IMG/VR virus record: IMGVR_UViG_3300044533_000620 | Coordinates: 1-20,006 of that record | Direction: 5' to 3' (one strand) | Source of the DNA: a virus | DNA length: 20,006 nt | In this document: in pieces, positions 19,518 to 20,006 of the stretch | Layout of the letters: each line of letters begins with the position of its first letter | How positions within the stretch are numbered: the stretch's first letter is position 1 | The notes under the pieces: generated by a model | What the model was told of the DNA's origin: nothing | Databases searched by the model: none | Seen by the model: the letters and a program-made list of their open reading frames with translations, nothing else | Position numbers and translations under genes: made by a program

Positions 19518-20006
19518 TATTTGACCTCATAAACTGCAAGTGGGTCCTCAGGGTCAAGTGTTGAGACTTGCTGGAGTTGACCTGTTGGAATGCCTGTGTG
19601 GTCCATAGGTGGCAAACCGACTGCTTCAAGCACTGACTTCGGTTCGAAGCCGACTTGAATCAAGTTGGTAGCGATTTCGGTGCGCAACTTCAGACCGACG
19701 TCTTTAGCGTCTGATGCGTCAATGTTCTGCAGCGGAACACGGTACTGATCTCCAGCCTCGCCTAGCGGGCTCAGGTCTTCAACGGCTCTGACGTCATTGA
19801 GCGACAAGAAGCCCTCGTTTAGTCCTTTGGTATAAGCCTCGTAGCGCTCGAGTGTAGTGCCGCGAAGCAGCGCGTCAAGGTTAAACTTGATAAAGCCGTC
19901 GGCCTCGGGCAAAAGTGGTGAGAGTGCTTGCTCTAAACGCTCGAGAAGCGGGCGCAGTGAGTGTTGCACGAAAGACAGGTTCTGAGCTTCAACTGATGCA
20001 AAGCTC
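19517..20006 (-). CDS. Portal protein, C-terminal part (gene cut by window edge)
   Basis: The frame is open from the window edge, so the N-terminus is missing; about 162 residues are present. VEAQNLSFVQHSLRPLLERLEQAL near the start matches the long helix of siphovirus portals ('VE......V...L.P.....E.A.'). FIKFNLDALLRGTTLERYEAY and GFLSLNDVRAVEDLSP follow, which is the usual 'N...L.R.D...R...Y......G..S.NE.R' pattern. The portal forms the dodecameric DNA gate. It precedes the protease and capsid genes, the HK97 order. Confidence 0.9.
   Translation of the reverse strand, partial: SFASVEAQNLSFVQHSLRPLLERLEQALSPLLPEADGFIKFNLDALLRGTTLERYEAYTKGLNEGFLSLNDVRAVEDLSPLGEAGDQYRVPLQNIDASDAKDVGLKLRTEIATNLIQVGFEPKSVLEAVGLPPMDHTGIPTGQLQQVSTLDPEDPLAVYEVK

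Overview
The window looks like part of a tailed double-stranded DNA phage (siphovirus type), either free or integrated. Every gene I can support lies on the minus strand, so the region reads from high to low coordinates. Base composition is close to balanced. The gene set suggests an actinobacterial host: an HK97-type head module, actinophage-style tail chaperones with the TGISPTALLD-type second frame, a DUF2746-like lysis protein, many four-base start/stop overlaps and strong GGGGGA or AAGGAG ribosome binding sites. The exact host cannot be read from the sequence. No integrase, excisionase or attachment site is visible.

Late region (20006 down to 7780). The order is: portal C-terminus (cut by the window edge), prohead protease, major capsid protein, a glycosyltransferase, head-tail connector, tail terminator-like protein, a 57-residue protein, two tandem paralogous tail proteins, tail assembly chaperones with a probable -1 frameshift, a gp10-like protein, a short tape measure protein, a minor tail protein, and a repeat-rich tail fibre with an S74-type C-terminal chaperone. 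Two tiny genes, a DUF2746-like membrane protein, a CHAP endolysin (probable TTG start) and a holin candidate follow. A 15-bp hairpin at 7731-7765 closes this block.

Early region (7675 down to 1). A TTGACA promoter with a downstream dyad (7634-7675) starts a chain of tiny genes. A near-copy of the promoter (6349-6390) starts a second chain, which ends in a ribbon-helix-helix protein and a complete phage-borne adenylosuccinate lyase (purB). An extended -10 promoter overlapping the purB stop (3803-3831) then leads into DNA metabolism genes: a hypothetical protein, a hidden 53-residue membrane protein, a PD-(D/E)XK nuclease, a secreted transglycosylase-like protein, a coiled-coil protein of the kind found beside phage recombination exonucleases, a RecB/Cas4-like exonuclease with a probable Fe-S cluster, a conserved possible DNA-binding protein, and a primase-polymerase (cut by the edge). 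Between the last two lies an undescribed structured RNA candidate with a perfect T-loop but no canonical tRNA fold.

The points I would look at first are the tRNA-like RNA at 798-908, the purB operon with its own small regulator, the duplicated early promoter/operator, and the tail protein pair with an identical C-terminal protein segment encoded by different codons. Many tiny genes were found by reading the minus strand by hand. Their starts rest on ATGA, GTGA or TAATG overlaps with the upstream stop codon and on visible ribosome binding sites.
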